A stretch of 39,879 nucleotides of DNA from a virus, in IMG/VR virus record IMGVR_UViG_3300027909_000042, positions 1-39,879 of that record. One strand, written 5' to 3'. Both the position numbers and the translations under genes were made by a program. Positions 1 through 6,444 of this stretch are shown here, in pieces. Position 1 is the stretch's first letter. Each line of letters opens with the position of its first letter. Below the pieces are notes generated by a model. It was not told the DNA's origin and did no database searches. It was given only the letters and a program-made list of their open reading frames with translations.

Positions 1-146
1 GGCGGCGGCGCGGGCGGCGGCGGCGGCGGCGTCGTAGGAGGCGGCGTAGGAGGCGGCGTCGCGGTCGGCGGAGGCGGCGGCGCGGGCGGCGCGGGCGGCG
101 TCGGCGGCGTCGGCGGCGCGGGCGGCGGCGGCGGCGCGGGCGGCGG
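1..146. repeat. Left copy of 146-bp terminal direct repeat
   Basis: Bases 1-146 match bases 39734-39879 with a single difference (g at 20, t at 39753). The match includes the less repetitive stretches with GTAGGA and GTCGCGGTCGG, so it is more than shared low complexity. Joining 39879 to 147 restores an uninterrupted reading frame on the minus strand. The likeliest meaning is assembly overlap of a circular or circularly permuted genome. A true terminal redundancy is possible but would split a gene. Confidence 0.8.
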
Positions 147-275
147 CGGCGGCGCGGGCGGCGGCGGCGGCGGCGTCGGCGGCGGAGGCGGCGTCGGCGG
201 CGGCGTAGGCGGCGGCGCGGGCGGCGGCGCGGGCGGCGTCGGCGGCGCGGGCGGCGGAGGCGGCGCGTGGCGCGT
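1..275 (-). repeat. Alanine-codon (GCC) low-complexity array
   Basis: This is a tract of GGC triplets on the plus strand, read as GCC alanine codons on the minus strand. Arg, Asp, Tyr or Ser codons interrupt it about every third codon. It continues across the contig junction into 39670-39879. Tandem GC-rich triplets slip easily, so the assembled length may differ from the real one. A related array lies at 37846-38118. Confidence 0.9.
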
Positions 276-552
276 CTCCCGAGCGAGCCGCTGCGATCGC
301 CACGGCGCACACTGCGCGGTCCTGTTCTCTCGTGAGGTGCAGGACCGACTCGGCCACGTCCGCCGCGAACAGCGGTCGGGACGCTGGCGGCATGAGCCGG
401 ACAAGCACCCACACGCGATCGGCCCACGGGATGGTGAGCTTGGCGATCTGCTTGCCGGTGGCGCCATCGCCGATGAGCTCTCGGATACGTTGCTCGCGGT
501 AGTCGCTGCACGGTCGCATGGCGAGGATGTCGTTCGGGGTGTAGATGTTCAC
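1..552 (-). CDS. Alanine-repeat protein, N-terminal part (gene continues at 39879)
   Basis: This is the 5' part of a gene cut by the contig ends. The GTG start at 552 follows an AGGAGA Shine-Dalgarno and overlaps the upstream stop as GTGA. Residues 1-97 form a non-repetitive domain with the pattern C-x2-Y-R near residue 15, an ADRVWVLVRL segment and a PLFAADVAESVL segment. The rest is an AAx repeat with D, R, S or Y at the third place. N-terminal domains of this kind ahead of Ala-rich repeats occur in many phage proteins of unknown function. Joined to 39879-39623, the full product would have 220 residues. The repeat should form a long, mildly charged alanine helix. The role is unknown. Confidence 0.75.
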   Translation of the reverse strand, partial: MNIYTPNDILAMRPCSDYREQRIRELIGDGATGKQIAKLTIPWADRVWVLVRLMPPASRPLFAADVAESVLHLTREQDRAVCAVAIAAARSGDAPRAASAARAADAARAAARAAAYAAADAASAADAAAAAARAAAAARAAAAARAADAADAARAARAAASADRDAASYAASYDAAAAAARAAA

Positions 553-941
553 GTGGTCTCCTTCGGTGACGTCATGCGCGGCCGCACTGCGAGCCCAACC
601 TGGCGCCCGATGAGCCACCACGCCGACTGCCCGTCTATGAATGCCGGATCGTCGTAGCACTCGGTCGCGCGAGCGAACCCGTGCTTGAACGCGCTGTCGA
701 ACCCCAGCTCGAAGTCGCGGCGCTGCTTCTGACCGGCGCCGGTGAGACGCTCGAACGTCCTCTCCCGCGTCTCGCTGTTGATGGCGAACGCGATATGGAT
801 CGCCCCCACCGCGCATGCGCAGCGCAGCCGGCCGTCACCGGCGCGCACGTAGCGCCCGCCGCGCGGCTCGAGCCGGGCCTGGCGGAACGCGTACCTGGCG
901 AGCTGGACGATGGTCTGCAGGATCTGGAGATGCGATGTCAC
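549..941 (-). CDS. Hypothetical protein, 130 aa
   Basis: I do not recognise this protein. The GTG start at 941 follows a GGGAGGA Shine-Dalgarno and overlaps the upstream stop as GTGA. The 3' end overlaps the next start in the same way. It has a helical N-terminus (SHLQILQTIVQLARYAFRQ) and a mixed middle with CACAVGAIHIAFAI. The C-terminal half is rich in aromatic and charged residues (FELGFDSAFKHGFARATECYDD, then SAWWLIGRQVGLAV). It looks like a small soluble protein. It lies in the leftward, presumably early, operon between a zinc-knuckle protein and an alanine-repeat protein. A longer upstream frame exists but belongs to the neighbouring gene's antiphase. Confidence 0.7.
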   Translation of the reverse strand: MTSHLQILQTIVQLARYAFRQARLEPRGGRYVRAGDGRLRCACAVGAIHIAFAINSETRERTFERLTGAGQKQRRDFELGFDSAFKHGFARATECYDDPAFIDGQSAWWLIGRQVGLAVRPRMTSPKETT

Positions 942-1360
942 GTGTCCTCCCTGGTCTTGAATCGGTCGGGGCAGCGCGGGCTCGTGTGGCCCGGCTTGCT
1001 GCAGTCGAGGCACTTGTTGATGCGAACCGCGCCGGTGTTGCGGCGGCGCGCGTTGTAGATCTGCTCGTCGCGGACCAGTACGGCGCAGTCCGGGCACCAC
1101 TTGCGGCGGCGCGGGTGCATGTTGATGCCGCATCGGTTGCACGGCCGCGGTGGCGGCGGGTCGTCCGGTCGCAGCGCTCGCGACCGCTTCGTCTGCTCGT
1201 TCTTGCGCTCGCGATAGCCAGGCTCGTCGTGGTAGCGCAGCAGCTCTCGGACCGCCGTCCACGTGACGTGGAAGCGCTCGGCGACGTCACTGATGCGGCT
1301 CCCGGAGGCGAGCATCTGGCGCGCAACAGGGAGGTCGATCTTGCGCGGCTTACCGGCCAC
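938..1360 (-). CDS. HTH and zinc-knuckle protein, 140 aa
   Basis: Residues 9-45 resemble a helix-turn-helix of the resolvase/transposase type (ARQMLASGSRISDVAERFHV, then TAVRELL). A zinc ribbon follows (C74-x2-C77, C89-x2-C92). The C-terminus has a CCHC zinc knuckle, C117-x2-C120-x4-H125-x4-C130, a spacing known from retroviral nucleocapsid proteins and other single-strand nucleic-acid binders. The GTG start at 1360 is chosen because the HTH begins just after it. It lacks a strong Shine-Dalgarno and overlaps the upstream gene by 11 bases, so translation is probably coupled. It probably binds DNA or RNA early in infection and could regulate the early operon. The target is unknown. Confidence 0.72.
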   Translation of the reverse strand: MAGKPRKIDLPVARQMLASGSRISDVAERFHVTWTAVRELLRYHDEPGYRERKNEQTKRSRALRPDDPPPPRPCNRCGINMHPRRRKWCPDCAVLVRDEQIYNARRRNTGAVRINKCLDCSKPGHTSPRCPDRFKTREDT

Positions 1361-1598
1361 CGGAAGCACCGAGGAACCGCTCGCGGGCGCGACGCGCCGA
1401 CGCTCGGTCCACCACGAGCAGGGAGTAGTGGGCGGCCGCCGCATCGAACTCGCCGAGCTCGAGCGCGTCCTCGTGCAGCGCACGCGCGCGCAGCGCCGCG
1501 AGCGAATTCATTTCCCACTCGGAGAGCGCGCCCTCGAACGACAGTGGGTGGAGGTGGCACACCTGTGAGTAGGCCGACGGGCAGAAGTAGAGGTCCAT
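1350..1598 (-). CDS. Hypothetical protein, 82 aa
   Basis: This is a small unknown protein starting MDLYFCPSAYSQVCHLHPLS. Its ATG at 1598 shares one base with the upstream stop (TGATG). After a short Cys/His-containing N-terminus the sequence is helical (ALSEWEMNSLAALRARALHEDALELGEFDAAAAHYSLL), with regular Leu/Ala spacing and many acidic residues. The C-terminus is basic. The composition suggests a two-helix soluble protein. Its place in the leftward operon points to an early host-takeover or accessory role, which is inference only. Confidence 0.65.
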   Translation of the reverse strand: MDLYFCPSAYSQVCHLHPLSFEGALSEWEMNSLAALRARALHEDALELGEFDAAAAHYSLLVVDRASARRARERFLGASGGR

Positions 1599-1912
1599 CA
1601 CGCGCGCATCTCCTCGTCGCCGAGCAGGGAGGACAGGCGCTCGATGGCGCAGTCGAGGTCGGCCGGCTGCTTGGATCCGTCGAGGCGGATCGAGTCGAAG
1701 AGCAGGATGGACGTCTCGACGTCGAGGCCGAGTAGCTCGCGTCCGGCGCGCGCCTCCGCCATCATCGGCGGCTGAGGCATGGCGCGGTCGCCATCGAGCA
1801 CGCGGCACGCGTAGCCGGCGAGACAGCGGTCCCACTTGTCCATGTCGAAGTCAGCCGGAGGCGTCTCGATCAGGTAGTCGCGGAGCTTGGAGATGTTGTC
1901 GTAGTTCGGCAT
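1598..1912 (-). CDS. Hypothetical acidic protein, 104 aa
   Basis: I do not recognise this protein. The ATG at 1912 is chosen because an AGGGAGG Shine-Dalgarno lies 7 bases upstream. An in-frame start 15 codons earlier has no such site. The protein is acidic, begins MPNYDNISKLRDYLIETPPADFDMDKWD and ends in a helical LDCAIERLSSLLGDEEM segment. It has no membrane segment. It is coupled by a one-base overlap to the 82-residue gene downstream. Confidence 0.7.
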   Translation of the reverse strand: MPNYDNISKLRDYLIETPPADFDMDKWDRCLAGYACRVLDGDRAMPQPPMMAEARAGRELLGLDVETSILLFDSIRLDGSKQPADLDCAIERLSSLLGDEEMRA

Positions 1913-1974
1913 GTCGTCGCCTCCCTGGTGCGAGGTGGATGGGCCGGCCGCAGACACCGGACCGATGGTGTGAA

Positions 1975-2274
1975 TCAGAGCCCGGCGATCTGCTTCCAGC
2001 TGTCGACCGCGTCGACGAACTTCTGGGCGGTGGCGACGTCGTCGATCGACTCGGCCGCGAAGGAGGTGCAGTACGCGTTCCAGCCCTCATCGAGCAGCTC
2101 GCTGGTCCAACCGCTCTTGGCCGCGATCGCCTCCCACCGGGCGCGGCGGGTGCGGTACTCCGACGCGGCGCCGCAGCGCACCTCAATGGCGGCGTGGCGA
2201 CCCTGGTACAGCGCCTCGCGGATGACGAGCTGGCGCGTGGTGGGCAGGAGCGAGCGGCTGGTGTTCGTCGTCAT
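1975..2274 (-). CDS. Hypothetical protein, 99 aa
   Basis: This is a small soluble protein of unknown function, mostly helical (TTRQLVIREALYQGRHAAIEV, then a segment with two Trp, WTSELLDEGWNAY). The ATG at 2274 has only a weak AAGAA-type ribosome site. A promoter-like element with the TGGCACG box lies just upstream (2286-2314). Unlike most neighbours the gene has its own upstream gap of 92 bases, so it may start a separate transcript within the leftward cluster. Confidence 0.7.
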   Translation of the reverse strand: MTTNTSRSLLPTTRQLVIREALYQGRHAAIEVRCGAASEYRTRRARWEAIAAKSGWTSELLDEGWNAYCTSFAAESIDDVATAQKFVDAVDSWKQIAGL

Positions 2275-2285
2275 GGTGATTCTTG

Positions 2286-2314
2286 ATAATGCTCGATGCG
2301 TGCCAGTCCGTAAG
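2286..2314 (-). promoter_or_regulatory. Promoter-like element with TGGCACG box
   Basis: On the minus strand CTTACG (2314-2309) and CATTAT (2291-2286) are 17 bases apart. The spacer carries TGGCACG at the same place as in the promoters at 13086 and 15028: three bases after the -35 hexamer and seven before the -10. CATTAT matches four of six -10 consensus bases; the -35 is poor. A start point near 2279 would leave a leader of about five bases before the ATG at 2274. A second candidate, GTGACA-17-GATATA, lies just upstream around the 2330-2349 inverted repeat. Confidence 0.4.
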
Positions 2315-2329
2315 TGCGTGATTGTATAT

Positions 2330-2349
2330 CAGGGTACGCGGGCACCCTG
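2330..2349. promoter_or_regulatory. Inverted repeat CAGGGT-N8-ACCCTG
   Basis: A perfect six-base inverted repeat with an eight-base spacer lies 18 bases beyond the stop of the 240-residue gene, in the longest leftward intergenic gap. No T-run follows, so it is a poor terminator. It sits in the spacer of a possible GTGACA-17-GATATA promoter, which would fit an operator. Either role is unproven. Confidence 0.35.
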
Positions 2350-2366
2350 TCACTGGCGACGACAGA

Positions 2367-3089
2367 CTATGCGGCAAGTGCGCGAGACGTGGACTGTCGC
2401 TCGCGGCGGCATGTCTTCAGTGACGACACCCGCTCTCGGCGCCTGATCGCCTCCGGGTGCCACGCGTAGACCGCGTGTCCCTGCGGGCCGGTGCGGGCGA
2501 TGCGTTGCGTGCGGATCAGCCGCTCGATGGCGCGGTACAGCCGGCGCTCGGCGGCCACCGGTGAGCCATGCAGCGGCCCCTCATCCGCTTCGATGCGCCG
2601 GATGATCTCGGCGACGTTGATGGGATCCTCGAGGCGCCCAGGCATAGCGCGCTCGATCGACTCCATCAGGAGCGCGAAGCCTCTGCCGTACGCGCCCTTG
2701 GTGCGGGACCGGATGCGCATGCCGTAGGCGTGGTCCTCCCGGCACGGTGTGCAGCGCAGTCCTGGCCCTTCCGGGTCGGGGCCTCCGCAGCGGTAGCAGA
2801 GGCCCTTGGCGATGAGCCGCCGCTTGCGGCGCTCGCTGCCCTGGCGCTTCCCCTCGGCGAGGCGAGCGCGCTTCCTTGGCCGCTTACGCAGCCGCTTTCG
2901 CCACGCCTGCTGATCCCGGGTCGCTATGGCTGTGTGGGTCGGGCACAGGAGCGAGCTCGAGTCTTCGTACAGCGGCGTCTCGCACCGGATGCACAGCCCG
3001 GCGAGCTTTCGGAGCTCACGGCGCTCGCGCCTCGCCGCGTTGTCCCGGTCCGCCTTGGCTCGACGCTTCGCCTTCTCCGCTTTCGTCAT
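2367..3089 (-). CDS. Basic double zinc-ribbon protein, 240 aa
   Basis: This is the first gene of the leftward operon. The N-terminus is a highly basic helix (MTKAEKAKRRAKADRDNAARR). Two zinc-ribbon-like units follow, GLCIRC near residues 32-49 and GLCYRC near 97-116, each with a downstream Cys pair or Cys/His. A basic linker lies between them. Residues 130-220 look like a winged helix (INVAEIIRRIEA, then RLYRAIERLIRTQRIARTG). The composition indicates nucleic-acid binding, so it is a candidate early regulator or single-strand-binding factor. The ATG at 3089 is preferred to an ATG 21 codons upstream because the latter would overlap the promoter. The ribosome site is weak (GGTGAT). Confidence 0.7.
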   Translation of the reverse strand: MTKAEKAKRRAKADRDNAARRERRELRKLAGLCIRCETPLYEDSSSLLCPTHTAIATRDQQAWRKRLRKRPRKRARLAEGKRQGSERRKRRLIAKGLCYRCGGPDPEGPGLRCTPCREDHAYGMRIRSRTKGAYGRGFALLMESIERAMPGRLEDPINVAEIIRRIEADEGPLHGSPVAAERRLYRAIERLIRTQRIARTGPQGHAVYAWHPEAIRRRERVSSLKTCRRERQSTSRALAA

Positions 3090-3094
3090 CGCAT

Positions 3095-3104
3095 CACCAT
3101 GGTG
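3095..3104. promoter_or_regulatory. Perfect palindrome CACCATGGTG
   Basis: This ten-base perfect palindrome lies between the predicted start point of the leftward promoter and the ATG at 3089. Its position would suit an operator overlapping the initially transcribed region. The ten-base length is modest, so chance is not excluded. Confidence 0.35.
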
Positions 3105-3111
3105 CACAAGA

Positions 3112-3139
3112 TGTATGTCACGCGAGCACGGCGTGTCAA
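3112..3139 (-). promoter_or_regulatory. Leftward sigma70-like promoter
   Basis: On the minus strand a perfect TTGACA -35 box (3139-3134) is followed after 16 bases by CATACA (3117-3112). TG two bases ahead of the -10 gives an extended -10 form. The start point would fall near 3105, leaving a short leader to the gene at 3089. It is the best consensus promoter in the window and probably drives the early leftward operon. Confidence 0.6.
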
Positions 3140-3146
3140 GATTGAC
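3135..3146. promoter_or_regulatory. Operator candidate GTCAA-GA-TTGAC
   Basis: This inverted repeat with five-base arms and a two-base centre overlaps the -35 box of the leftward promoter and a TTGACC on the other strand. Its core TCAAGATTGA recurs at 38501-38510. A regulator bound here could control both directions. The neighbouring ribbon-helix-helix-like gene (3180) is a plausible source of that regulator. Confidence 0.45.
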
Positions 3147-3179
3147 CAGCACGTGAGGTTACGGCAGAGTCTCGGCTCC

Positions 3180-3404
3180 ATGAACGATCAGCAGCATACG
3201 CGTCGAGCGCGGGAGAGCTTCGGAGTGCGGCTCACCGGGGCCGGGGCCAGGGCCCTCCGGGAGCTGCAGCGCAAGGGGCTGCCGCGCGGGGCCACGCCGG
3301 TGCCCAAGGGGCATATCGTCGAGAGGGCGATCTTGGCGCTGGCGGAGGCGGAGGGGATTGACGTGGAGGCGCTGCTTGCGCTCGACACGTCCGAGGCGGG
3401 GTGA
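3180..3404 (+). CDS. Ribbon-helix-helix-like regulator, 74 aa
   Basis: This is the first gene of the rightward operon. Residues 13-30 (SFGVRLTGAGARALRELQ) fit a strand followed by a helix. Residues 43-58 (KGHIVERAILALAEAE) fit the second helix of a CopG/Arc-type ribbon-helix-helix fold, which binds DNA as a dimer. The short length and the position beside the divergent control region suit an autoregulator. The ATG at 3180 lacks a clear Shine-Dalgarno. An in-frame GTG at 3152 would add nine residues. The helicase gene starts four bases after the stop. Confidence 0.6.
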   Translation: MNDQQHTRRARESFGVRLTGAGARALRELQRKGLPRGATPVPKGHIVERAILALAEAEGIDVEALLALDTSEAG

Positions 3405-3407
3405 CCC

Positions 3408-5126
3408 GTGGCCGACCAGGAGCGCGGTGACCTCGAGGGCGAGGAGAGCCTCGACTTCCTCGAACAGATGGACGACGTGTCGCGCGGGGTGCGGCTCGGC
3501 GGTCGCAACGGCGCGTCGCGCGCCGCGTACGCGAAGCTGTCAGGGCCACAGCTCACGCGGCTCGTGCACGTGAGCCGCATGGAGCAGCTCGGTGATGAGG
3601 AGGGCCGGGCCGTCGCCGAGCTCATGGCCAGCGGACGGGCCGAGTCGCTGCGCGATGACGAGCTCGTCGCGATGGCCAGGATGGCGGCAAAGGGGGACGT
3701 GCTCGCCGGATCGCTGTGGGAGGAGGCGTATGAGGAGACGCGCGCGTGGGGCGCGCTGCCGCCCGTGCCGCTCTACATCCCGACGAGTGATAGGGGTGGG
3801 CAGAAGATCGTCGACGTGAAGCCAGGCGGCATGGTCACGCTCACCGGCGGTACCGGTACCGGGAAGACGTCGCTCGCCCTCGAGATGGCGCGCTGCCACG
3901 CGCAGTGGATCGGCCCTGCTGCGTTCTTCGGGCTCGAGCTCAAGAAGCCCGTGAGCGCGGCGCGCATCATCGGACAGCACCATGGCGTCGGGTGGATGGA
4001 TGCCGCTCGTCTCGGCGAAGAGGAGATGCGCGCCGCGCTGCGCGTGCCGCGCGCTCACCTGTTCGGGAGGTTGTCGCTCGGTGAGATGCGCGAGCGCGTG
4101 GTGGCCATGCAGAAGCGGTACCCGGAGCCACTGCTCGTCATCGTGGACTATGCGCAGATCCTGTTGGACGACATGACTGAGCGCCTCGCCTTCGCGACCA
4201 TCATCGAGACGCTGCGCCGTATGATCGCTGACTTGATGTTCGTCGGACTGGTGACGAGTCAGACGAGTCGGTCTGGTGCCGAGCGGCTGCGCAGCAGCGA
4301 GAGCATGGGCAAGGAAACCGAGAGCGCTGGTGCCGAGAGCGCGCAGCTCGAGCGCGCCGCGGACTTGACGCTCACCCTGGGTGCCAAGGGCGAGGACGAT
4401 GGCCACGGCTGGTGCGGCATCGACCTCAACGTCGGCAAGGCCCGCATGGCCACCGATGACCTGGTGGTTCCCCTGCGGTACCACGGAGCCTGGGGGCGGT
4501 TCTCGTGGGCCGGCGAGGCCGAGAAGGCTGGCGAGGTCAAGGCCAGGCGCGTCGTCGAGAAGGAGGAGAAGGCCAGGAAGGAGGGGGACGAGAGGGCCGA
4601 GAGGAAGGTGCTGGATCACCTCGGACGTGTGGGTGGTGCGGTCACACGTCGATCCGTTGAGGACGAGATCGGCGGTCGCCGAGACATGACCCGAGCTGCC
4701 ATCTCCAGGCTCATCCGGTCTGGCCAGGTGGTGGAGATCGGGGAAAGTTCTCGTAAGGGATATTACCCTCCGATCGGGTTGCCAATGCCAGCGGCCCCAA
4801 CGGCCCATGATAGGCCCGACATGGGCCCAAATCAGCGGGCCGTTCAGTCGGGCAAGAGCGGCCCCACCCCCCTTGTGGGGGTGGGCCGCTCTGCCTCTGA
4901 GACTGAAACGCCGCAAAGCACTTTCGGGACGTGGGCCGCTGAAGCTCGATGGTCTCCTACGGAAGAGCACAAGTCGTACGCTGTACGACATGGCCTCGAC
5001 CTCGCTGCCCTGGCCAGCTCGTTCAGGCCAGGCCCCGGCCCGCTCGATGCTCAGTTCATGCTGGTCTTGGCGCGGGAGGTCGCCAGCAGGCCCGCCACGG
5101 GCAGGAAGCCGGACGACCCGTGGTGA
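3408..5126 (+). CDS. DnaB-type replicative helicase with C-terminal winged helix
   Basis: This 572-residue protein has a RecA-fold ATPase core. Walker A is GGTGTGKTS at 147-155 (Lys153, Thr154), and Walker B is LLVIVDYAQIL with Asp247, the VDYxQ form usual in DnaB-family helicases. A KPVSAARIIGQHHGV stretch and a SQTSRSGAERL stretch fit the later helicase motifs. Residues 1-120 are helical and may take the place of the DnaB N-domain. Residues 398-455 look like a winged helix (TRRSVEDEIGGRRDMTRAAISRLIRSGQVVEIG), as in some AAA_25/RepA-like plasmid and phage ATPases. The C-tail is Pro-rich. It should unwind DNA at the phage fork using host polymerase. It starts with GTG and overlaps the next gene by GTGA. 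Confidence 0.85.
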   Translation: MADQERGDLEGEESLDFLEQMDDVSRGVRLGGRNGASRAAYAKLSGPQLTRLVHVSRMEQLGDEEGRAVAELMASGRAESLRDDELVAMARMAAKGDVLAGSLWEEAYEETRAWGALPPVPLYIPTSDRGGQKIVDVKPGGMVTLTGGTGTGKTSLALEMARCHAQWIGPAAFFGLELKKPVSAARIIGQHHGVGWMDAARLGEEEMRAALRVPRAHLFGRLSLGEMRERVVAMQKRYPEPLLVIVDYAQILLDDMTERLAFATIIETLRRMIADLMFVGLVTSQTSRSGAERLRSSESMGKETESAGAESAQLERAADLTLTLGAKGEDDGHGWCGIDLNVGKARMATDDLVVPLRYHGAWGRFSWAGEAEKAGEVKARRVVEKEEKARKEGDERAERKVLDHLGRVGGAVTRRSVEDEIGGRRDMTRAAISRLIRSGQVVEIGESSRKGYYPPIGLPMPAAPTAHDRPDMGPNQRAVQSGKSGPTPLVGVGRSASETETPQSTFGTWAAEARWSPTEEHKSYAVRHGLDLAALASSFRPGPGPLDAQFMLVLAREVASRPATGRKPDDPW

Positions 5127-5533
5127 CCGGCGGCCGGAAAAATCTCGGCTTGACGGGCAAGCCAGAGGCCGGCATCGTTGCGTTCGTGCCGTACGGCAAG
5201 AAGCGCAGCGACTACTCGACTCGAGAGCCTCGTCGGTACTCGTCGGGTTCGATCAGCTCGCTTCGTAGGCCCGTTCCAGAGGCTGCCGTAGGCCAGCGCG
5301 GATTCCGCGTCGACGTCGGCGATGCCTCCGTCGAGCGCAAGCCACGAGTCACCGTCGGCGAAGCGGTCATCGAGAGCGATCACCGTCGAGACGCATACGA
5401 GATGCCGTCGAGAGTCGGGGCGACCGGTGGTCGCGCGGCCGCGGATACGCTGCAGGCGGCCGAGGCTCGTCGTCGATCGCGGCTCGCCGGTGGAACTCCG
5501 TCGCGCGTCGGTGCGACGAGGACTCGTCGCTGA
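5123..5533 (+). CDS. Basic low-complexity protein, 136 aa
   Basis: I do not recognise this protein. It starts with GTG in a four-base overlap (GTGA) with the helicase stop, so it is probably made by coupled translation. It is very rich in Arg, Ser and Gly and has no membrane segment. The heptapeptide PSRVGAT occurs twice near the C-terminus, once before GGR and once before RTR at the very end. The basic, disordered composition suggests nucleic-acid contact, possibly with the helicase. It ends in a one-base overlap with the next gene. Confidence 0.6.
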   Translation: MTGGRKNLGLTGKPEAGIVAFVPYGKKRSDYSTREPRRYSSGSISSLRRPVPEAAVGQRGFRVDVGDASVERKPRVTVGEAVIESDHRRDAYEMPSRVGATGGRAAADTLQAAEARRRSRLAGGTPSRVGATRTRR

Positions 5534-5745
5534 TGGCGATCATCCGCCAGCAGTTAGTCCACGCGGTCTGCGACACGTGCGGCGACGTGCTGCGCACGTT
5601 CGTCGACACGACGCTCACCGACGAGGAGATCCGCGCGGTGACCGAGCGCAACGGCGGACGGTCGGCAGCTGGACGCGACGCGTGCCCCAAGAAGGCATGC
5701 ATCGCTGCGATCACACCAGGGACTCATGCCGCGCCGCCGCCATAG
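5533..5745 (+). CDS. Small zinc-ribbon-like protein, 70 aa
   Basis: The protein has C13-x2-C16 and C51-x4-C56, a spacing compatible with a single zinc ribbon. An acidic helix (LTDEEIRAVTERNGG) lies between the pairs and a Pro-rich tail follows. The ATG shares one base with the preceding stop (TGATG). Small single-ribbon proteins of this kind are frequent in phage early regions and their partners are usually unknown. The 3' end overlaps the next gene by 20 bases. Confidence 0.65.
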   Translation: MAIIRQQLVHAVCDTCGDVLRTFVDTTLTDEEIRAVTERNGGRSAAGRDACPKKACIAAITPGTHAAPPP

Positions 5746-6100
5746 CGACCTCGACGCCGTCGTCGAGCGCGAGTCCGCGCAGCTCGCGGCCATCACCGAG
5801 CGTCTCGGCAAGCAGCTCGATCGCGCCCTCAGGCAGCTCGGTGACTCCACTGCCCCGCCCGACCTCGACTGGGTCCGGGCGTTTCGCGCGTACTCGATGG
5901 CTGTTGACGGGTTCGTGAAGTCGCAGGAGCGCGGCGACGAGCCGGACGTGGCGCCGGGCGCAGAGCAGCCGCTGTCGTCGGAGGAGTTCGACGAGGCACA
6001 GGACGAGATCTTCTCGCGGCGGGTGGCCGCGATGTCCGAGGAGCAGCTCTCGGCGCTTCTTCTCGAGAAACTGCGTGCCGAGCGGGGGAGCGAGTCATGA
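5726..6100 (+). CDS. Hypothetical helical protein, 124 aa
   Basis: I do not recognise this protein. It starts MPRRRHSDLDAVVERESAQLAAITERLGKQLDRALRQLG, a strong amphipathic helix, followed by an aromatic segment (DLDWVRAFRAYSMAVDGFV) and an acidic helical C-terminus (SEEFDEAQDEIFSRRVAAMSEEQLSALLLEKL). Size and helicity are compatible with a terminase small subunit. That gene is otherwise missing here, but this one lies more than 5 kb from the large subunit, so the assignment is only a possibility. It overlaps the next gene by ATGA. Confidence 0.6.
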   Translation: MPRRRHSDLDAVVERESAQLAAITERLGKQLDRALRQLGDSTAPPDLDWVRAFRAYSMAVDGFVKSQERGDEPDVAPGAEQPLSSEEFDEAQDEIFSRRVAAMSEEQLSALLLEKLRAERGSES

Positions 6101-6444
6101 GCGACAAGATCGAGTTGCGCGAGTTGCCTGTCCGACTCTCGGATAGCGAGAAGCTGCAGTACGGCCGCGCGATAGCGCAGCTACTCGAGGACGACGCCGA
6201 CGCTTATGCGGCCATGAAGGCGGCGCAGGCCGAGCACGCCGCGGCCAAGAAGGGGCGCGCCCTCGAGCTCGAGCGGCTGCGCGTGGCGATCCAGTCCGGT
6301 CGAGAGCTGCGCGCTGTGGAGGTGCGGCTCGAGCGTGACTGGGCGCGTGGCGTGGTGCGCGTCATCCGCACGGACACGATGGATGACGTCGAGCAACGGC
6401 CGATGACGATGCAGGAGCGCCAGCGTGAGCTCGAGGTGTCGTGA
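6097..6444 (+). CDS. Hypothetical coiled-coil protein, 115 aa
   Basis: The ATG overlaps the upstream stop (ATGA). The protein is predicted to be a short strand (KIELRELPVRL) followed by long charged helices (AIAQLLEDDADAYAAMKAAQAEHAAAKKG, then ALELERLRVAIQSGRELR), then a beta-rich stretch (EVRLERDWARGVVRVIRTDTMD) and a polar tail. I cannot name it. The layout resembles small phage proteins annotated only as coiled-coil hypotheticals. It is coupled to the next gene by GTGA. Confidence 0.65.
   Translation: MSDKIELRELPVRLSDSEKLQYGRAIAQLLEDDADAYAAMKAAQAEHAAAKKGRALELERLRVAIQSGRELRAVEVRLERDWARGVVRVIRTDTMDDVEQRPMTMQERQRELEVS

Noticed and set aside
1-146. Natural direct terminal repeat of T7 type
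   Set aside because: It lies inside a gene that is whole only when the ends are joined; assembly overlap or circular permutation explains it better, though not excluded.
3540-4991. Long minus-strand frame opposite the helicase
   Set aside because: Antisense shadow; the plus frame carries Walker A and B motifs.
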